Source: Claveliimonas stercoravium
GTDB taxonomy: Bacteria > Bacillota > Clostridia > Lachnospirales > Lachnospiraceae
DNA: 8,557 nt
Reading direction: 5' to 3'
NCBI GenBank assembly: GCA_019117345.1
Contig: DWZW01000025.1
Span: forward strand, 1 to 8,557
The notes below the pieces were generated by a model. It worked only from the letters and a program-made list of their open reading frames with translations, searched no databases and was not told the DNA's origin. Positions 5,705 through 8,557 of the stretch are shown here, in pieces. Every line of letters starts with the position of its first letter. Within the stretch, counting starts at the first letter, position 1. Position numbers and translations under genes: made by a program.

Positions 5705-8103
5705 TCCCAGAAAGCCCGCATCTTTTCGCCGGCGTTTTTCACATTGCAGATTTCCAGACCTTCCCACTCCCGCGGGAAGGTCTCTTTGTATCTGCCCTCC
5801 CGGAAGCGGTCGTCCAGAAGGAGGATCACGCCTCTGTCCTCCTCCGTGCGGATGACCCGGCCCGCGGACTGGAGGACCTTGTTCATGCCCGGGTAGACGT
5901 AGGCGTAGTCAAAGCCCCGGAGTCCCTTTTTGTCAAAGTACTCCCTAAGGAGCTCTCTCTCCCGGCACACCTGGGGCAGTCCGGTGCCCACCACGGCGGC
6001 GCCGATGAGCCGGTCTCTGGACAGGTCGATGCCCTCGGAGAAGATGCCCCCCATGACGCAGAAGCCAAGGAGGCTCTCCTCCCTCTCCTCCTCGAATTCC
6101 TCCAGAAAGATCTCTCTTGCCTCCTCCGACATGTAGGGGGCCTGGATCACGCACTGGGCGCTGCTATCCTCCTTTTCAGCCAGGAGGAGGAACTGGTCGT
6201 AGACCTCCTCCATGAACTTGTAGGAGGGAAAAAAGGCCATGTAGTTTCCCTTTTTCCCCTGCACCATCTCCAGCAGATAGGAGGCGTATTTCCGGTAGGT
6301 GGCCTCCCCTCTCGCGGTGTACCGGGTGCTCACGTCATTTCCAAGGAGAAGGAGCCGGTTCTCCCTGGCAAAGGTGGACTGGGCGTAGACCGCGTAGTCG
6401 TCCGTCTTTGTGCTGAGGAGCTGTCTGTAATAGCGGATGGGAAGGAGGGTGGCGGAGAAAAAGATGGTGCTCACCCCTTTTTCCAGAGCTTCGTTCAGAT
6501 TGACCGCCGGGTTGACGCAGAACAGGCGGACAAAGAATTTTCCCTCCCCGTCAATTTCGGAATAGATCATGTAGTTCTCGTCCAGCTTTTCATAGATGGT
6601 CTCAAACATCCGCACTTCAAAGTAGAGGCTCAGCACCTCCTCCCGGACGTCCTCCTCCTTGCACTCCTCCAGATACCGCTCCATCTCAGCCATGACAGAC
6701 AGAAGCTTCAGGTAGATGCCCCCGGCGCTCTCCAGCACCTGGCAGCCGTCGCACTCCCGCTTCAGGGCCAACATCTGGCGGTTGCAGTCCTCCAGCTGCC
6801 GGGCAAGCCGGACGTCCCTCGTCTTCACAAGGCGGCGGACCTTCATCACGTCCTCCTTGCAGAGGCTGGCGCTGAACATCTCCCGCCCCCGCTCCACCAG
6901 GTTGTGGGCCTCGTCAATGAGGAAGATGTAGTCCCCCTTCACCCCCTCGCCGAAAAACCGCTTCAGCTTCGCGTTGGGGTCAAAGACATAGTTGTAGTCG
7001 CAGATGACTGCGTCCGCCCACAGGGACAGGTCCAGACCCAGCTCGAAGGGGCACACCTGCCATTTCTTCGCCTGCTCCTCCACCGCCTGACGGCTCATGT
7101 CGTCAGAGGTGGTGATCATGTCATAGACCGCATCGTTGATACGGTCAAAATGTCCCTTGGCGTAAGGACAGTAGTCCGGATTGCACTCCGGCTTCTCGCA
7201 GAAGCATATCTTCTCCTTTGCCGTCAGGGTGATGACCTTGTACCGGAGAGCCGTATCCCCCTCCTCCACTGCAGCGGGCCCCACTGCGGCGGGCCCATCC
7301 GGGCCGGGCTGCTTCAGTATGTCAAAGGCCTGCTGGGCCACAGTCCTGGTAATGGTCTTGGCGGTCAGGTAGAAGAGCTTGTCCACCAGTCCCTCCCCCA
7401 CTGCCTTCACAGCCGGAAAGACAGTGGCCATAGTTTTTCCCACCCCTGTGGGAGCCTGGATGAACAGCTTTTTCTGTCTCTCAATGGTCCTGTAGACAGC
7501 GGCCGCCAGCTTCTTCTGCCCGTCCCGGTACTGGTAGGGAAATTCCACCTTTTTTATGGAAGCGTTCCGCTTCTCCTTCCACTCCACCTGGAAGAGAGCC
7601 CACTTTTCGTAGGCGTCCGTGATGCCGTAAAACCACTCTCTCAGCTCCTCTGTGGTGTACTCCTGCCGGAAACGACGGATCTCCTCAGTCTCCAGATGAC
7701 AGTAGGTCATCTGCACGCCCATCTTCTCCTGCTCATGCTGGTCCCCGTAGATAAAGGCGTAGCATTTGGCCTGGGCCAGGTGCACCGACACCGGCTCCTC
7801 CAGGGCGTTCACATCCCGGAATATCCCCTTGATCTCGTCGATGACCAGCCCCTCCTCCGTGTCCATGACGCCGTCCGCCCGCCCCTCCACCTGGAGGATG
7901 AACTTCTCGTAGGGCACCTGGCATTTCATGGACACCTCCGGCGTGTACATGCTCCCCATCTGCCGCTGGATCTTCCGGTGGAGCCGGGCCCCCATCTGCA
8001 TGGCCTCCTTGTCCGCCGAGGCAGTTCGATTGTCAAGGTCCCCGCTCTGGAGGATGAACTCCACCAGGGCCCGGACCGAAATTTTGATCAGTTGCTTTTC
8101 CAT
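5686..8103 (-). CDS. Nuclease-helicase: RecB/Cas4-like nuclease domain fused to XPD/DinG-like Fe-S DNA helicase
   Basis: This 805-residue protein is probably a superfamily 2 DNA helicase for repair or processing of DNA structures. Residues about 1-190 carry PD-(D/E)XK nuclease motifs of the RecB/Cas4 type: GARLH (38-42), GRADG with Asp77, DEIKG with Glu90 and Lys92, and Q-x3-Y (Gln111, Tyr115). The helicase follows: Walker A APTGVGKT (217-224), DEAH box (397-400), FFSATLLP (548-555), GGIFSEGIDLS (685-695) and motif VI QSAGRVIR (745-752). Cysteines 300, 302, 307, 312 and 351 between Walker A and DEAH fit the XPD/DinG 4Fe-4S domain, in which four are needed. I chose the ATG at 8103; the frame stays open to a TTG at 8241, but that extension crosses the promoter and the neighbouring gene. 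No ribosome site precedes 8103. AAGGAGG at 8010-8004 could serve Met37 (7995). Nuclease activity is inferred from motifs alone. Confidence 0.92.
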   Translation of the reverse strand: MEKQLIKISVRALVEFILQSGDLDNRTASADKEAMQMGARLHRKIQRQMGSMYTPEVSMKCQVPYEKFILQVEGRADGVMDTEEGLVIDEIKGIFRDVNALEEPVSVHLAQAKCYAFIYGDQHEQEKMGVQMTYCHLETEEIRRFRQEYTTEELREWFYGITDAYEKWALFQVEWKEKRNASIKKVEFPYQYRDGQKKLAAAVYRTIERQKKLFIQAPTGVGKTMATVFPAVKAVGEGLVDKLFYLTAKTITRTVAQQAFDILKQPGPDGPAAVGPAAVEEGDTALRYKVITLTAKEKICFCEKPECNPDYCPYAKGHFDRINDAVYDMITTSDDMSRQAVEEQAKKWQVCPFELGLDLSLWADAVICDYNYVFDPNAKLKRFFGEGVKGDYIFLIDEAHNLVERGREMFSASLCKEDVMKVRRLVKTRDVRLARQLEDCNRQMLALKRECDGCQVLESAGGIYLKLLSVMAEMERYLEECKEEDVREEVLSLYFEVRMFETIYEKLDENYMIYSEIDGEGKFFVRLFCVNPAVNLNEALEKGVSTIFFSATLLPIRYYRQLLSTKTDDYAVYAQSTFARENRLLLLGNDVSTRYTARGEATYRKYASYLLEMVQGKKGNYMAFFPSYKFMEEVYDQFLLLAEKEDSSAQCVIQAPYMSEEAREIFLEEFEEEREESLLGFCVMGGIFSEGIDLSRDRLIGAAVVGTGLPQVCRERELLREYFDKKGLRGFDYAYVYPGMNKVLQSAGRVIRTEEDRGVILLLDDRFREGRYKETFPREWEGLEICNVKNAGEKMRAFWDQTSSK
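7267..7296 (-). repeat. Tandem 15-bp duplication inside the helicase gene (GPAAV twice)
   Basis: Two adjacent 15-bp units, differing at one base, encode GPAAV-GPAAV at residues 270-279. This lies in a Gly/Pro/Ala-rich linker between the region after Walker A and the iron-sulfur cysteine domain. The repeat keeps the reading frame. It looks like a recent in-frame slippage duplication in a surface loop, and its length may differ between strains. Confidence 0.7.
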
Positions 8104-8109
8104 AGGTCT

Positions 8110-8138
8110 ATTATAAGTGGGGACGTAATACTTTTCAA
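8110..8138 (-). promoter_or_regulatory. Near-consensus sigma-A promoter abutting the helicase start codon
   Basis: On the minus strand TTGAAA (8138-8133), a 17-bp spacer and TATAAT (8115-8110) form the best promoter in the window (11 of 12 consensus bases). The last T of the -10 is only 6 nt before the ATG at 8103, so transcription should begin on or within a few bases of that ATG. The message would then be leaderless, or translation would begin at a later codon. The sequence between the -10 and the ATG (AGACCT) contains no ribosome site. Confidence 0.75.
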
Positions 8139-8151
8139 TAATGTTACGTCC
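8121..8151. repeat. GGACGTAA-N15-TTACGTCC inverted repeat bracketing the helicase -35; possible operator
   Basis: The arms 8121-8128 and 8144-8151 are exact 8-bp reverse complements with centres 23 bp apart, about two helical turns. One arm lies in the spacer between the -35 and -10 boxes, and the other lies just upstream of the -35, so the -35 box sits between them. That geometry fits a dimeric repressor that covers the promoter. The sequence does not match the Gram-positive LexA box (GAAC-N4-GTTC). I do not recognise the regulator. Confidence 0.5.
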
Positions 8152-8201
8152 GAAATAAAACCAACTGGCGGGGTATTGTGTATGGCGCGGAAATATTATC
8201 T

Positions 8202-8221
8202 GACTATTTTGCAAAATTGTC
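8202..8221. repeat. 20-bp near-palindrome around ATTTTGCAAAAT
   Basis: A perfect 12-bp palindrome ATTTTGCAAAAT (8206-8217) is flanked, after one mismatched pair, by GAC (8202-8204) and GTC (8219-8221), giving 9 of 10 paired positions. It lies in the gap between the DUF4130 stop and the helicase promoter. As RNA it would be a weak AT-rich hairpin without a U tract, so it is not a good terminator. A second protein-binding site is possible. Confidence 0.35.
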
Positions 8222-8230
8222 TGCCTCACA

Positions 8231-8557
8231 CTATCCTGCAAATTCTGTCATATCAGGCCGGTAACGGAGCGGAAGGTGAGTCCTCTGGCACTTGGGATTT
8301 AACCTCTCCTTGATGGCAATAGTGTCACAGAACTCCCTCCACAGCGCCTGCATTTTCTCCTCCTGGCCGGAGAGATGCAGCAGCTGCTCGTCCATCCTCC
8401 CCTCCGGGTCCTCCTCCTGTACAAGGACCCACCGTTTTCCTGCCTCATGGACCACAAACATACTGCGGTTTTTGTCCCGGATCATCCAGTTCTCCAGAGG
8501 AAAACGCTCCTGAAAATGAGCCCCCAGACAGGGAAGCACCTGGTTTTTCGGTGTGAT
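8231..8557 (-). CDS. DUF4130 / TIGR03915 DNA-metabolism protein, C-terminal part (cut by the window edge)
   Basis: The frame is open from the right edge and ends at TAG (8233-8231), giving the last 108 residues. Family landmarks as I know them are present: LPCLGAHFQERFPLENWMI (a tract of the form LP-HF-RFP-NW), IRDKNRSM, LWREFCDTIAIKERLNP, and a C-terminal LPLRYRPDMTEF. Members are usually about 240-260 residues, so roughly the first 140 lie outside the window. A GTG at 8539 is in frame but is not the start, because homology continues upstream of it. The family is annotated as a probable DNA repair or modification partner of a radical-SAM protein (TIGR03916), and the domain is also fused to UdgX-type uracil-DNA binding proteins in other bacteria. 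The radical-SAM partner would be expected beyond the right edge. It is transcribed toward the helicase, 127 bp away, with no clear terminator between. Confidence 0.85.
   Translation of the reverse strand: MTPKNQVLPCLGAHFQERFPLENWMIRDKNRSMFVVHEAGKRWVLVQEEDPEGRMDEQLLHLSGQEEKMQALWREFCDTIAIKERLNPKCQRTHLPLRYRPDMTEFAG

Noticed and set aside
8104..8230. LexA (SOS) box upstream of the helicase
   Set aside because: No GAAC-N4-GTTC-like sequence was found in the gap. The inverted repeat present has different half-sites.
8104..8241. Extension of the helicase by 46 residues to a TTG at 8241
   Set aside because: The extra residues would overlap the DUF4130 stop and translate through a near-consensus promoter and two dyads, and the added sequence has no family resemblance.
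6904..8313. Long open frame on the plus strand opposite the helicase (469 codons)
   Set aside because: It is fully antisense to a gene with clear helicase and nuclease motifs, its translation is low-complexity and rich in Leu/His/Val with no recognisable domain, and it has no ribosome site. It is a by-product of GC-rich codon use.
1..8557. A defence system, mobile element or other new multi-gene system, given the Cas4-like domain
   Set aside because: No cas1/cas2, CRISPR repeats, transposase, integrase, reverse transcriptase or toxin-antitoxin pair is present. The RecB/Cas4-like motifs belong to a fused helicase of chromosomal repair type.

Overview
The window looks like ordinary chromosome from a Clostridia-class Bacillota, most likely Lachnospiraceae. 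The reasons are GC-rich coding DNA broken by short AT-rich gaps, strong AGGAGG-type ribosome sites, sigma-A style promoters with 17-bp spacers, and the family types present: a single-chain clostridial PurL, a TIGR01906/DUF1461 membrane protein and a DUF4130 (TIGR03915) protein. The organism assignment is inference from gene style, not from a marker gene. No RNA gene, insertion sequence, CRISPR array, phage gene or origin was found.

Layout from left to right. Positions 1-97 are a gap after purL that carries two TGCA-N4-TGCA dyads. A very long minus-strand gene (98-3898) encodes phosphoribosylformylglycinamidine synthase (PurL, 1266 aa, with its own glutaminase domain). Its promoter gap (3899-4005) holds a sigma-A promoter whose -10 and start site lie in a perfect inverted repeat. 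Next is a four-helix membrane protein of unknown function (4006-4728, minus). It diverges from a LysR-family regulator (4823-5704, plus) across a 94-bp gap that contains the lysR promoter. The regulator converges on, and overlaps by 19 bp, a large minus-strand DNA helicase (5686-8103). This protein joins an N-terminal RecB/Cas4-like nuclease domain to an XPD/DinG-like helicase with an iron-sulfur cysteine cluster. The right edge holds the C-terminal 108 residues of a DUF4130 DNA-metabolism protein (minus), upstream of the helicase.

There are two functional themes: de novo purine synthesis (purL, apparently transcribed alone here) and DNA repair or processing (DUF4130 protein followed by the nuclease-helicase). 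The LysR target is unknown; the divergent membrane-protein gene is the natural first candidate.

The most unusual signal is the start of the helicase gene. A near-consensus promoter places its predicted transcription start on the A of the first ATG, so the message would be leaderless. An 8-bp inverted repeat brackets its -35 box, and a strong internal ribosome site suggests a second start at codon 37.
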